DNA from: CAG-791 sp963650385
GTDB taxonomy: Bacteria; Bacillota; Clostridia; Lachnospirales; Lachnospiraceae
Direction of reading: 5' to 3'
Assembly (NCBI GenBank): GCA_963650385.1
Contig: CAVJLL010000017.1
Coordinates: 1-43,438, forward strand
Length of the DNA stretch: 43,438 nucleotides
The translations under genes were made by a program, and so were the position numbers. The stretch's first letter is position 1. Each line of letters starts with the position of its first letter. Below are positions 16,407 to 25,371 of the stretch, in pieces. Under the pieces are notes generated by a model, which had not been told where the DNA came from, ran no database searches, and saw nothing but the letters and a program-made list of their open reading frames with translations.

Positions 16407-19400
16407 AACCACTCAAAGTCAAAGTTCGATCCCGGCAGGAACACAAAGGTCAGATCCCACCTGCCGCTCCGCTCCGGAAGTGCAAACTCCTGCACTTCCC
16501 CGCCGTTTCCGCGGAATTCAATGATCTCCTTTTCCTCCGTCTCACCGTCATAAAACCGCACATGAATCGTATTGCCTTCAAGCGGCGTGTTGCCGGCAAT
16601 GCGGATTCCGTGAAGCGGATGGTCGGCAAAATCCATATTTTTGAACAGGAGCGACACGTTGTTGCCGATGCCGCGGACGAACGGTCCGTCCATCCGGAAG
16701 CTGTCGCCGTAGACGCCATCGGTCTCCGCCGCATAGAGCTTCGTCCACGCCTTTTCCCGTCTGGTAAACGTAAAGCCCTTGATGTGAATCTTCTGGTGCA
16801 CGCGGATGCTGAACACCGCGAGGCCCTTGAGCCGATGCGAAAGCGCATAGGTTGCCGGCTGGTAGGTGTTCCAGATGCAGGGCTTGCAGTAAATCTCGCG
16901 GGCGAGGAGGCTTGCGCCCTCTTCTCCCGGAACGCCCTCCCAGAGTTCAATGGGATACTCCTCTCCAGACAGGGCAAAAATCGGAATCGTCACCTCATCC
17001 GAGCCGACCGGTCCGAAATCCATGCCCGACCAGGTAACGACCGTCTCACCGTCGCGGGAGGTCGCTACTCCCTTCTCGTTGCCGTTTCCTACTTCGCCGC
17101 TGTGCCTGGTATAAAGGCTCCCCGAAATAAAGCCGTACGGGTCGAGATAGGCGGCCCCCAGTCCTTCTACCTTGTACTCCAGCTGCGAAATGATGCGGAC
17201 ATGATCCGTTCCGCCCTTGGAAACCGCGCGCAGATGGAAGGCGCCGTCTCCCAGTGCGGTCATGGAGACCCGGTTCCCTTCTGTCTCCAGCGTTACGATG
17301 TTCGTCGGAACGCCGTTGTCATCCACTGCAGAGAACACAACCTCCTGATCCTCCGCAAGCGCCGGTGCGATTTCCGCTCTTGCATGGAGCACCGTATGCT
17401 CCGGATCAAATTTCTGTCCGTCCTCAGCGTGAAGGATGACCTTCCGGACCGGGTGAAGCGCTGCCGGCACGACACTCACGCAAATGCCGCCGGCGCATTG
17501 CTGCCCTTCCGCATTCTTCCCAATATCAGACGCTACGGTGCCTGCAGCCGTCAGATCCGTATCCTGCTCCGCTTCCTCCACAATTGCCAGGAGCTTTCCG
17601 GAGAACAGATTCCGCTCCGAGGCCTGGTAGCTGTCATAGTCTGTGCTGTCGCCGTTGTCGAGTCCCAGGAGCCTTCCGCCCTGTACGCGCACCTGCACGC
17701 GGTCGGCTGCATTCTCCACAGGATTCCCGTCGGCATCCACGGCACTGATCTCATAGAAGTGAAGCCTGCCGTGTCCGTACGGATCCTCCCGGACTACATA
17801 TCGGTCCGTGTCGCCGAAGGAGCGCCGGGTCTGCCTTGCAACTTCCCTTCCAGCCTCATAGGCGACGGCAGTGATCTCACCCTTTTCATAGGTAACCTGC
17901 CAGTCGGCAATCAGATGCCTGCCGCTGCCGGGTGCATGGTCGAGCTTCTGTCTGCCGAGGCTCCTTCCGTTCACCAACAGCTCCACTTCCTCGGCGTTGG
18001 AGCATACGCGCAGGTCGATTTCCTGTCCCTCGTTGAAGTCCCAGTAAGGGAAAATATGGACCATCGGCGCCGTCTTCACATCCGTCCAGGCCGACTGCAG
18101 CACGTAATAAGCGTCCTTCGGGAAGCCCGCCGTATCCACAAAGCCAAGGTAGGAATTCTTAGTATGGTAGGGCGTCGGCTCTCCGATGTAGTCAAAACCG
18201 GTCCAGAGGAACTGCCCCATGGAGAATTCCAGATCGCGGTCAATGGCAATGCAGTCCTCCATGCTCTTCGCGCCCCAGCTGGTCACGGAATTGCCAAGGG
18301 ACGAGCACTGCTCATCCTCATCGGCGAGAATCCCCGCCCGGAGCGGAAAGTGATAAATCCCGCGGCTGAAGCAGATGGACGAGGTCTCGGAGCCGTAGAT
18401 CACCCAATCCGGGTGCGCCTTATGGTGGGCCTCGTAATATTTTTCCGAATAGTTGTAGCCGGCAAGCTTATAGAGCTCTGCGCAGTGCTGGGCATTCTCC
18501 CAGGGCATATAGTTGGAGCCGGTGGTGACGCGCGCATTGCCGAGGGGGTCCAGTGCCTGCACCTCCTCCATGAGGAGCTTCGATACCTCGTACCCGCGCT
18601 CGCCGATGTGCTGGTCGTAGATTTCGTTGCCGATGCTCCACATGATCACGCAGGGGTGATTGCGGTCTCTTCTGACAAAGCTCTCGATGTCCTTATGCTG
18701 CCACGCATCAAAAAAGCGCGCGTAGTCGTACTCGGTTTTGCAGCGCTCCCACATATCGAAGGCTTCATCCATGACGAGAAGCCCCATCTCATCCGCAAGG
18801 TCCAGCGCCTCTGCGGCAAACGGGTTGTGAGAGAAGCGGATGGCGTTGATGCCCGCTTCCTTCAGGATTTCAAACTGCCGGCGCAGCGCATCGATGTGGA
18901 AGGCCGTTCCCAGTGCTCCCTGATCCGGGTGCTGGCAGGCGCCGTTGATTTTGACCTTTCTTCCGTTCAGGAAAAAGCCGTGGTCCGGGTCAAAGGCCGT
19001 CTCACGGAAGCCGATGGAGACCTCCTCCTTCTGCAGGAGCTCCTCTCCGCGAGAAAGGCAGACCTCCAGAAGGTAGCGCTTCGGATCCGTGATGTCCCAG
19101 GGCCGGATTCCTGCTGCCGTGTCAAAGATCAGCTCCGATGCATCGGTCCGAAGGCAGACGGCATCCCCCGCCCCTGCTCCGGACGGTTCGCTGCCGTTCT
19201 CCCCGGCGGTCTCTCCTTCTGCCGCAGCTCCTGCAGCAGATTCCATGCCGTTGTCAGCCAGAACCTTCTGCAGGTTGGCCGCTGCCTTCGGCTCCGCCTG
19301 CTCTGCGCGGCAGGGTACAATCTCATGCCCGCTTTCCGCATCCAGAAGCCGCCAGGACAGGGTCAGCGCCTCTGCAGCCTTCCGATCGGCGGCCGCTCCC

Positions 19401-19924
19401 GAAATCTCTGCCTCTGCGTGCAGCCTCCAGCCGCCGTCCGGCTCCCTGTCTGCATGCGTATAGATGCCGCCGTCCCGGATGCACAGCGCGCCCGTCTGCA
19501 CCAGCCACACATTCCGGTTGATGCCGGCACCGGAATACCAGCGGGAATTCGGCTCCTGGAAGGTCACACTCACCAAAAGCTCATTGGTCCCGGCACGAAG
19601 GCGTCCCGTCAGCTCAAGGGAAAAGCGGGTGTATCCGTATTTCCACTCGCCCAGCTTTTCGCCGTTTAAGTACACGACGCTGTTCATGTAAATGCCGTCG
19701 AAAATAAGGAATACGCGCTCCCCATCCTTCTCCAACCGGTCAAAGGTCTTGCGGTACCATCCGGTTCCGTTGCGGTAGAGCTCTCTGCTGTTGCCGATCA
19801 GCCAGTCGTGCGGGATCTGCACCGGTGCAAACCGGTCGCCCTTGGCAGCCGCTTTTGCCTCTTCCAGAGTGCTCTCCACCGGCAGCTCCAGAAATGTCCA
19901 GTTGTCATTGAATAAAGTCTTCAT
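16394..19924 (-). CDS. Large GH2 beta-galactosidase/beta-glucuronidase-type glycosidase
   Basis: A 1176-residue family 2 glycoside hydrolase, intracellular (no signal peptide). The order is sugar-binding domain (FNDNWTFLELP, HDWLIGN), immunoglobulin-like domain, TIM barrel, then several beta-sandwich domains. The acid/base is Glu434 (MWSIGNEIYDQ) and the nucleophile probably Glu513 (VIYGSETSS). Two low-complexity Ala/Gly/Glu-rich inserts stand out: one in the Ig-like domain (about 19140-19260) and one in a C-terminal domain (about 17465-17590). The start at 19924 aligns with the family N-terminus; its ribosome site is weak (GGGGAA). It is 64 bp after the esterase gene and overlaps the AraC gene tail to tail. 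The specificity (beta-galactoside, beta-glucuronide or other) is open; in this locus it may trim xylan side chains. Confidence 0.88.
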   Translation of the reverse strand: MKTLFNDNWTFLELPVESTLEEAKAAAKGDRFAPVQIPHDWLIGNSRELYRNGTGWYRKTFDRLEKDGERVFLIFDGIYMNSVVYLNGEKLGEWKYGYTRFSLELTGRLRAGTNELLVSVTFQEPNSRWYSGAGINRNVWLVQTGALCIRDGGIYTHADREPDGGWRLHAEAEISGAAADRKAAEALTLSWRLLDAESGHEIVPCRAEQAEPKAAANLQKVLADNGMESAAGAAAEGETAGENGSEPSGAGAGDAVCLRTDASELIFDTAAGIRPWDITDPKRYLLEVCLSRGEELLQKEEVSIGFRETAFDPDHGFFLNGRKVKINGACQHPDQGALGTAFHIDALRRQFEILKEAGINAIRFSHNPFAAEALDLADEMGLLVMDEAFDMWERCKTEYDYARFFDAWQHKDIESFVRRDRNHPCVIMWSIGNEIYDQHIGERGYEVSKLLMEEVQALDPLGNARVTTGSNYMPWENAQHCAELYKLAGYNYSEKYYEAHHKAHPDWVIYGSETSSICFSRGIYHFPLRAGILADEDEQCSSLGNSVTSWGAKSMEDCIAIDRDLEFSMGQFLWTGFDYIGEPTPYHTKNSYLGFVDTAGFPKDAYYVLQSAWTDVKTAPMVHIFPYWDFNEGQEIDLRVCSNAEEVELLVNGRSLGRQKLDHAPGSGRHLIADWQVTYEKGEITAVAYEAGREVARQTRRSFGDTDRYVVREDPYGHGRLHFYEISAVDADGNPVENAADRVQVRVQGGRLLGLDNGDSTDYDSYQASERNLFSGKLLAIVEEAEQDTDLTAAGTVASDIGKNAEGQQCAGGICVSVVPAALHPVRKVILHAEDGQKFDPEHTVLHARAEIAPALAEDQEVVFSAVDDNGVPTNIVTLETEGNRVSMTALGDGAFHLRAVSKGGTDHVRIISQLEYKVEGLGAAYLDPYGFISGSLYTRHSGEVGNGNEKGVATSRDGETVVTWSGMDFGPVGSDEVTIPIFALSGEEYPIELWEGVPGEEGASLLAREIYCKPCIWNTYQPATYALSHRLKGLAVFSIRVHQKIHIKGFTFTRREKAWTKLYAAETDGVYGDSFRMDGPFVRGIGNNVSLLFKNMDFADHPLHGIRIAGNTPLEGNTIHVRFYDGETEEKEIIEFRGNGGEVQEFALPERSGRWDLTFVFLPGSNFDFEWFQLV

Positions 19925-19988
19925 AGGTTGTGATTTTCCCCACAGATATATGCGAATGTTGGAGACAAAAGACCTTTTGCCCCTGGTA

Positions 19989-22061
19989 TCACAAATGAAC
20001 CGGCAGTACAAACGGTGTCATGGGAAGTCCGGAGGCATTCCGAATGAGTGCTCCGGTCATGGTGCTGCAAAAGGCATAGCGCGCCTGTACCGGTTTTACG
20101 CCCTGCGGGAACCCTTTGCATACAAGCCGCATCATTGCGCAGTCCGCCGCATCGTTCCCGGCACCTTCTCCAGTTGCGCCGCCGTCTTCTGCTGTATCCG
20201 AAGTGCTCTGTCTGCCCGGCTTCGTTTCCTCCAGAATCACTTCGGCAGGGTATGCGCTTCCGTCCGGTGCCACCAGCTCGGCATCCGTCACCGTGCTCCC
20301 CTTGTCAAAGGAGTCGGCATAAAGTCCTTCCGCATGGGTCAGTGTGATGTCCACTGCGTGTGTCTTCTCCCAGGAGGAGGCATCCGCGCGCACCGGCACC
20401 GGTCCTGTGTATTCCGCGTCGCTCCCGTACAGGTCATGCGCCGCCAGCAGTGCGAGGCGCCGTCCGATCTCCTTCTTGCCGTGGGGATGCAGGTCATTGT
20501 CCTCGCCCAGATCCATGGCAACCGCCATCCCGGCATGCGGAATCGCAAGCGCCGCCAGGCGCTGTTTTTCCCGAAGAGGCGCCCAGTCCATATCGCCGTC
20601 CATGGTGACGTCGTAATTGGGCAGCTGGACAAAGTAAAACGGGAGCGTTTCATCCTTCCAGAGCCTGCGGTAGCCGCTGACATAGCGCTTCATCAGGTCT
20701 GTATAGTCATAAGGCTGGTGGGTGTTAGCCTCTCCCTGGTACCAGAGCATGCCCTCCACCGGCAGCTCAAAGCAAGGATACGCCGTTCCGTTGAAGAGTC
20801 CGGTTGCCTTCCAGCTCACAAAATCCGTGGGCGGAATGACCGGCATCTGCGCTCCGATGCGATACCTCCAGGTGCCCGTAAGATCAATGACGCCCTGATC
20901 ATTGTAGATAAAATATCCCTTGCCGGGCGTAAGTCTTCCCTTGCCGCCCTCCACCACCAGGCGAATCGTGATGGTGTTGCGCCCGGTGCGCAGAACCTGC
21001 TCCGGAATCCGGTACTTGCGCGGGGGGTACTGGTACCCGGTCTCTCCGACCTTGACGCCGTTCACGTACGTGATGTCCGAATCCACCATGGTGCCTAGCC
21101 ACAGGCCTGCACTCTTTCCGGCCATTTCCGCCGGCACCTCAAAGCTCCTTGAAAGCCATACAACTCCCGTAAAGCCGGAAAGCTCCGTATCGCGAAAATA
21201 ACACGGCACCTCCACAGAGGATCCGCCATCGAGGATGTGCTCCGGATGCCCCTGCCAGTCCTCCTGCAGGCCGGCATCCTTCTGATCGAGCTCTGCCTTC
21301 CAGGCCGCCGGCTCCGTCTCGTTCCGGCGGAGCACCTCCTCCATGAAGGCGTCATCGCCGTACTGCTCGGCCTCCTGAAGGAGCGGAAGGTAGGCGTCAT
21401 CCCCCTGCAGCATCTCCTTCGAGAGCCAGGACGTAATCCGCGAGCCGCCGAGCGACGCCTGCAGAATGCCGACCGGGATGCCGGTCATCTCCCGCAGCGC
21501 CCGCGCGAAAAAGTAGGCCGAAGCCGAAAAGCCGAGGATGGAATTGTACTCCGCCTTCCTCCAGAAGCCGTCAACCGGCTCTGTCAGCGGCCCGTGATAA
21601 TCCGCATTCTCCTTCACGCGGAAGCTCCGGATCCCGTCATCGGTGCAGCTGCGCACGAGCTCCGGGTAGGAGTCATAGCAGCGCTCCATATCCACGTCGA
21701 TGTTGGACTGACCGGATACAAACCACAGCGCGCCGATCAGGATGTCATGCACGCGGAGCTCTTCTCCCTTTTCACCGCAGACACGCATCTCATAGGGACC
21801 TCCGGCGGGGAGCGGTGCCAGATAAAGATCAAACCGCCCATCCTGCGCAGCTGCTCCCGCAGCCTCCCGGACAGGAGTTTCCGGTGCGTCCTCTCCGGGC
21901 ACATTTTTGTCCTGCGCGGCTGGGCTGCTTTCCGATCCCTCCGCTTTGCCCGCAAAGAGCTTCGCCGTGATCGTCTCCCCCGGCTCCGCCGTGCCCCACA
22001 CATGAACCGGCTTTCCCTGCTGGAAAAGTGCACCGTCCGATACCAGTTTTGATAACTTCAT
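19989..22061 (-). CDS. SGNH acetylesterase (sialate O-acetylesterase-like, probable acetylxylan esterase)
   Basis: A 690-residue SGNH-fold esterase of the sialate O-acetylesterase-like type; family members beside xylanases deacetylate xylan oligomers. The nucleophile is Ser119 in FVSGQSN, and the C-terminal Asp-His pair is in DNDLHPHGK. A galactose-binding-like jelly-roll insert (WLSRSFEVPAEMAGKSAG and following) divides the catalytic domain, as is usual. No signal peptide is visible. Two Ala/Gly/Glu-rich stretches are inserted (about residues 38-75, and near bases 20125-20225). Its start, ATG 22061, has AGGAAGG upstream and is 30 bp after the GH43 gene, so it belongs to the GH43-esterase-GH2 operon. 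Removal of acetyl groups would let GH67 and xylosidases act. Confidence 0.85.
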   Translation of the reverse strand: MKLSKLVSDGALFQQGKPVHVWGTAEPGETITAKLFAGKAEGSESSPAAQDKNVPGEDAPETPVREAAGAAAQDGRFDLYLAPLPAGGPYEMRVCGEKGEELRVHDILIGALWFVSGQSNIDVDMERCYDSYPELVRSCTDDGIRSFRVKENADYHGPLTEPVDGFWRKAEYNSILGFSASAYFFARALREMTGIPVGILQASLGGSRITSWLSKEMLQGDDAYLPLLQEAEQYGDDAFMEEVLRRNETEPAAWKAELDQKDAGLQEDWQGHPEHILDGGSSVEVPCYFRDTELSGFTGVVWLSRSFEVPAEMAGKSAGLWLGTMVDSDITYVNGVKVGETGYQYPPRKYRIPEQVLRTGRNTITIRLVVEGGKGRLTPGKGYFIYNDQGVIDLTGTWRYRIGAQMPVIPPTDFVSWKATGLFNGTAYPCFELPVEGMLWYQGEANTHQPYDYTDLMKRYVSGYRRLWKDETLPFYFVQLPNYDVTMDGDMDWAPLREKQRLAALAIPHAGMAVAMDLGEDNDLHPHGKKEIGRRLALLAAHDLYGSDAEYTGPVPVRADASSWEKTHAVDITLTHAEGLYADSFDKGSTVTDAELVAPDGSAYPAEVILEETKPGRQSTSDTAEDGGATGEGAGNDAADCAMMRLVCKGFPQGVKPVQARYAFCSTMTGALIRNASGLPMTPFVLPVHL

Positions 22062-22091
22062 TCTGTCTGTGCCTTCCTAATGCTGTCTTTT

Positions 22092-23831
22092 TTAAACCCT
22101 TCCGCCCTTGTACATAAACCAGTCAAAATCCGCATGGCCGGTGCACGCATGTCCTGTTCCGCTGGCATACATGCCGGCATAGGCGCCGGTAAAGCCGCCG
22201 TTGACGTTAGAGCTCAGAAGCCTTGCCGGAAGCTTTTCTGCCACGGATATCCGGTTCTCTTCGCAGATGCATTCCTTCACCTGCCCGTTTCCGTGAATCT
22301 CCTTGTCTGCAGCCGCCGGTACATACCAGAAATCGTAGGTCTCGTTGCGGCAGGTGCAGCCGAGGATCAGGGAAGTCTCCACCGCTTCGCCTGCAGCGGA
22401 AGCCGTCGGTTTCTTCGATCCTTCCTGCTGCGGCAGCAGAAGCTCTCGCAGCACCTCATGCCGGCCATCCTCTGCCTTTGCCATCCGGAGAATGGGCTGC
22501 CCGTCCGTATTTTGCCCGATGGTCAGGAGGTAGCTGTAGCGGTCATCCTGCAGCAGAACGATGCCGGCCTCTGCGGCCGAATCTGCAGCCGACAAGGTCA
22601 CCTTCGCAGCCATTTCAAAGGTGTGATGCTGCTGCCGGCGAAGAATGCAGGCCGGCTGCGCGGTATGCCAGCGATCCTGCAGGTCCTGCTTCCAAAGGGT
22701 CTCCTTCGGAAGGCAAAGGCGAAGCGCACCGGGCTTTTCTGTCAGAGAATAGAAGTCCGACTGCGGTGGCTGAATGGTGTTCCAGCGAAGGTCCGGTTTC
22801 GCATCGTCAAAGTCGTCCAGAACCTCCTGCTCCATGGGATTGAGGCCGGCCGGAGCAAATTCCGGCAGATCCGGTTTTCTCTCGCTGCTGTGAACGATGC
22901 CGTCCTGCGTATCCAGGAGCGGCCAGCCGTCCTTTTCCCAATGGAAGGGTACCAGGAAGGTCTCCCGCCCCGTATTGAAATGGAAATTGTCCGGATCCTC
23001 GGGGTCCACGTACGGCCGAACCGCCAGGAGGACCATCCACCACTCTCCGTTTTGCGTCTGCACAATGTCGGCATGTCCTGTGACCGAAATCTCGCGGGCC
23101 AGCGGGAGATGGCGGTGTGTCACGATCGGATTGCGCGGGCAGATTTCGTAGGGTCCCTCGACACTCTTCGCCCGTGCCATCATAACGCAGTGGTTGGAGA
23201 AGGTGCCTCCCTCTGCAACCATCAGATAGTACCAGTCGTTTATATGGTACAGGTGCGGTGCTTCGATCCACTTGCTGGTCGTGCACGCGCCGTCCCAGAT
23301 TTTGCGCCGGCTTCCGATGAACTGGAAGGTCACAGGATCGAGCTCACTTAAGTAGATGCCGTGATGGCCTTCGTACTGCGGATATGCCTCAATGTAGTTG
23401 CCGGCATACCACATTCTCCCATCCTCATCCCAGAACAGCGTCGGATCAATGCCGTCTGCTCCCTTGATGAAGACCGGATCCGACCACGGGCCGGCGGGGT
23501 CCTTGGCTGTGACGATAAAGTTGTCGCGGTATACCTCACGCCCCTCTGACACGAAGGTGTTGACGATATAGAAAAGTCCCTCGTGATAGCGGATGGTCGG
23601 CGCCCACAGGCCAAGGCTCGCCTCGCAGGCCTTGTAATCCAGCTGATCCCTGCGGTGAATGGCATGACCGATCTGCTCCCAGTGAATCAGGTCCTTGCTG
23701 TGGAAGATCGGAATTCCCGGATAATAGATAAAGGAAGAGGTTGCCATATAATAATCCTCTCCCACCCGGCAGATGGAAGGGTCCGGATAGAAGCCGGATA
23801 GAATCGGATTCTGAAACTGCTCTGTTGTCAT
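22092..23831 (-). CDS. GH43 beta-xylosidase
   Basis: A 579-residue family 43 glycosidase of the two-domain beta-xylosidase type, first in its operon. The five-bladed propeller shows the catalytic base Asp in FYPDPSICR, the pKa-modulating Asp in DGIDPTLFWDEDG, and the general acid Glu in KWIEAPHLY. A C-terminal beta-sandwich (from about residue 330) matches the GH43 xylosidase C-terminal domain that closes the active site for short oligosaccharides. It would release xylose or arabinose in the cytoplasm. AGGAGG precedes the ATG at 23831, and a 7-bp hairpin (23845-23863) adjoins that site. A short Ala/Glu-rich insert lies near bases 22375-22440. Xylosidase is preferred over arabinofuranosidase from the locus. 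Confidence 0.9.
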   Translation of the reverse strand: MTTEQFQNPILSGFYPDPSICRVGEDYYMATSSFIYYPGIPIFHSKDLIHWEQIGHAIHRRDQLDYKACEASLGLWAPTIRYHEGLFYIVNTFVSEGREVYRDNFIVTAKDPAGPWSDPVFIKGADGIDPTLFWDEDGRMWYAGNYIEAYPQYEGHHGIYLSELDPVTFQFIGSRRKIWDGACTTSKWIEAPHLYHINDWYYLMVAEGGTFSNHCVMMARAKSVEGPYEICPRNPIVTHRHLPLAREISVTGHADIVQTQNGEWWMVLLAVRPYVDPEDPDNFHFNTGRETFLVPFHWEKDGWPLLDTQDGIVHSSERKPDLPEFAPAGLNPMEQEVLDDFDDAKPDLRWNTIQPPQSDFYSLTEKPGALRLCLPKETLWKQDLQDRWHTAQPACILRRQQHHTFEMAAKVTLSAADSAAEAGIVLLQDDRYSYLLTIGQNTDGQPILRMAKAEDGRHEVLRELLLPQQEGSKKPTASAAGEAVETSLILGCTCRNETYDFWYVPAAADKEIHGNGQVKECICEENRISVAEKLPARLLSSNVNGGFTGAYAGMYASGTGHACTGHADFDWFMYKGGRV

Positions 23832-23844
23832 TGCTGCCTCCTAT

Positions 23845-23863
23845 GCCGCTGCTTTACAGCGGC
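23845..23863 (-). promoter_or_regulatory. Hairpin next to the GH43 ribosome binding site
   Basis: GCCGCTG (23845-23851) pairs with CAGCGGC (23857-23863), ending only a few bases from AGGAGG. It may influence translation of GH43. No ligand or regulator is evident. Confidence 0.4.
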
Positions 23864-23910
23864 AGCTTAAGTGCCGGGGGCAAAAAAAGCATTTCGCCCC
23901 GCCCGGTGCC

Positions 23911-23941
23911 GGATTGCTGCGCACTTGCGCTCCCGCAATCC
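23911..23941 (+). repeat. REP-like palindrome, copy 3 of 3
   Basis: GGATTGCTGCGCAC...GCTCCCGCAATCC matches the copies at 154-185 and 4668-4699 (reverse), with changes only near the loop. It lies between glf and the GH43 operon. Confidence 0.75.
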
Positions 23942-24022
23942 TTCGTTCTCCTATTACTAGCACAGGGATTCCGCCATTTCCCTTCATCTGTTGCACGCTT
24001 TTTGCGATTTCATGCGGGCATC

Positions 24023-25141
24023 TCACCCCAGCAGCTCTTCGCTCTTTGCAAGCGCCGATGCGATGACGGCATCCATGTCGTAATACTTGTACTCGCCGAG
24101 CCGTCCGCCGAAGACGACCTTCTTCTCCTTGTCCGCCAACTTCCGGTACTTCTTATAAAGCGCTCCGTTTTTCGCATCGTTGACCGGATAATAGGGCTCA
24201 TCTCCCTTTTTCCATTCGGAGCTGTATTCGCGGCTGATCACGGTTTTCGGAAGGTCATTTCCATCGTCGTCCTTGCCGAACTGGAACCACTTATGCTCGA
24301 TGATTCTCGTCCAGGGTGTCTCCGCATCCGTGTAGTTGACCGCAGCATTTCCCTGGTAGTTCGGTATGTTCAGAACCTGTGTCTCAAAGCGTACAGACCG
24401 GTATTCCAGCGCGCCGAGCCGATAGTCATAGTAGGCATCGATGGGGCCGGTATAGATCACCTTATCGCAAATGGCGTCCAGCTCGTCCTTATTTTGCAGG
24501 TAGTCAACGCCAAGGCGCACCTCAATGCCCTCCAGCATAGCCTCCACGAGCTTTGTATAGCCGCCCATGGGAATGCCCTGGTACAGTGCGTTGAAATAGT
24601 TGTTGTCAAAGGTCAGGCGAACCGGAAGGCGCTTGATGATAAAGGCCGGAAGCTCCGTGCAGGGCCGTCCCCACTGCTTCTGCGTGTAGCCCTTGATCAG
24701 CTTCTCGTAGATGTCCGTGCCCACAAGGCTGATCGCCTGCTCCTCGAGATTCTGCGGATCGAGGATGCCTGCCTCCATCCGCTGCTCCTCGATCTTGGCT
24801 GCAGCCTCCGTCGGCGTTGTCACACCCCACATTTTATTAAAGGTGTACATATTGAAGGGCAGCGAATAGAGCTCGCCGTGATAGTTGGCCACCGGCGAGT
24901 TGGTGAAGCGGTTAAATTCAATGAACTGATTGACGTATTCCCACACCTTCCGGTCATTGGTGTGGAAAATGTGCGCGCCGTATTCATGAACGTGGATGCC
25001 CTCCACATCGCGGCAGTACACATTGCCGGCAATGTGCGGCCGTTTGTCAATCACCAGTACGCTTTTTCCTGCGCGTACGGCCTCTCTTGCAAAAACACTG
25101 CCGTACAGGCCGGCTCCTACCACCAGATAATCGTATTTCAT
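24023..25141 (-). CDS. glf: UDP-galactopyranose mutase
   Basis: A 372-residue FAD enzyme that converts UDP-galactopyranose to UDP-galactofuranose, a precursor for cell-surface galactofuranose. The FAD-binding N-terminus reads YLVVGAGLYGSVFAREA, and EYGAHIFHT, YHGELYSLPFNMYTFNK and RPCTELPAFIIKRLP are family blocks; length is standard. The ATG at 25141 has AAGGA upstream. It is transcribed away from the AEC gene and has no cell-wall or polysaccharide neighbours here, so it looks like a stand-alone gene. Its own candidate promoter lies at 25214-25242. Confidence 0.95.
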   Translation of the reverse strand: MKYDYLVVGAGLYGSVFAREAVRAGKSVLVIDKRPHIAGNVYCRDVEGIHVHEYGAHIFHTNDRKVWEYVNQFIEFNRFTNSPVANYHGELYSLPFNMYTFNKMWGVTTPTEAAAKIEEQRMEAGILDPQNLEEQAISLVGTDIYEKLIKGYTQKQWGRPCTELPAFIIKRLPVRLTFDNNYFNALYQGIPMGGYTKLVEAMLEGIEVRLGVDYLQNKDELDAICDKVIYTGPIDAYYDYRLGALEYRSVRFETQVLNIPNYQGNAAVNYTDAETPWTRIIEHKWFQFGKDDDGNDLPKTVISREYSSEWKKGDEPYYPVNDAKNGALYKKYRKLADKEKKVVFGGRLGEYKYYDMDAVIASALAKSEELLG

Positions 25142-25213
25142 TTGGAGTTTTCCTTTCCGCTTTGTATTCTTTATGCTAGACTTGAATTGTTTTGCAGCAT
25201 CACATCATCTGCT

Positions 25214-25242
25214 ATTATACACACAATCGTAACTATTCAGAA
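25214..25242 (-). promoter_or_regulatory. Candidate glf promoter
   Basis: On the minus strand TTCTGA (25242-25237) and a consensus TATAAT (25219-25214) are spaced by 17 bp, about 70 bp before the glf start codon. Confidence 0.5.
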
Positions 25243-25265
25243 TCCATTCGCAAAACACCCAGTTA

Positions 25266-25337
25266 AGTTCACACGGCAGCCAGCGACAGGATGACGGACA
25301 TCTCCGCCGGGACCCGTCGCTGGTTGGTGTGTGAACT
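25266..25337 (-). repeat. Short copy of the structured repeat, upstream of AEC gene
   Basis: A strong hairpin: AGTTCACAC (25266-25274) pairs with GTGTGAACT (25329-25337), then a symmetric 5x5 bulge, then CCAGCGAC (25280-25287) with GTCGCTGG (25316-25323). Read on the minus strand, its core differs at about 2 of 24 positions from the block at 43223-43246. It ends 34 bp before the AEC start, so it would also lie in that gene's leader. Confidence 0.65.
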
Positions 25338-25371
25338 GCGACACCCGGATCATACCAAAGAAAGGCACCCC

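Noticed and set aside
16562..19669. 1035-codon open frame on the plus strand opposite the GH2 gene
   Set aside because: It is a shadow of GC-rich codon use in GH2; the minus-strand frame has clear catalytic motifs and this one has none.
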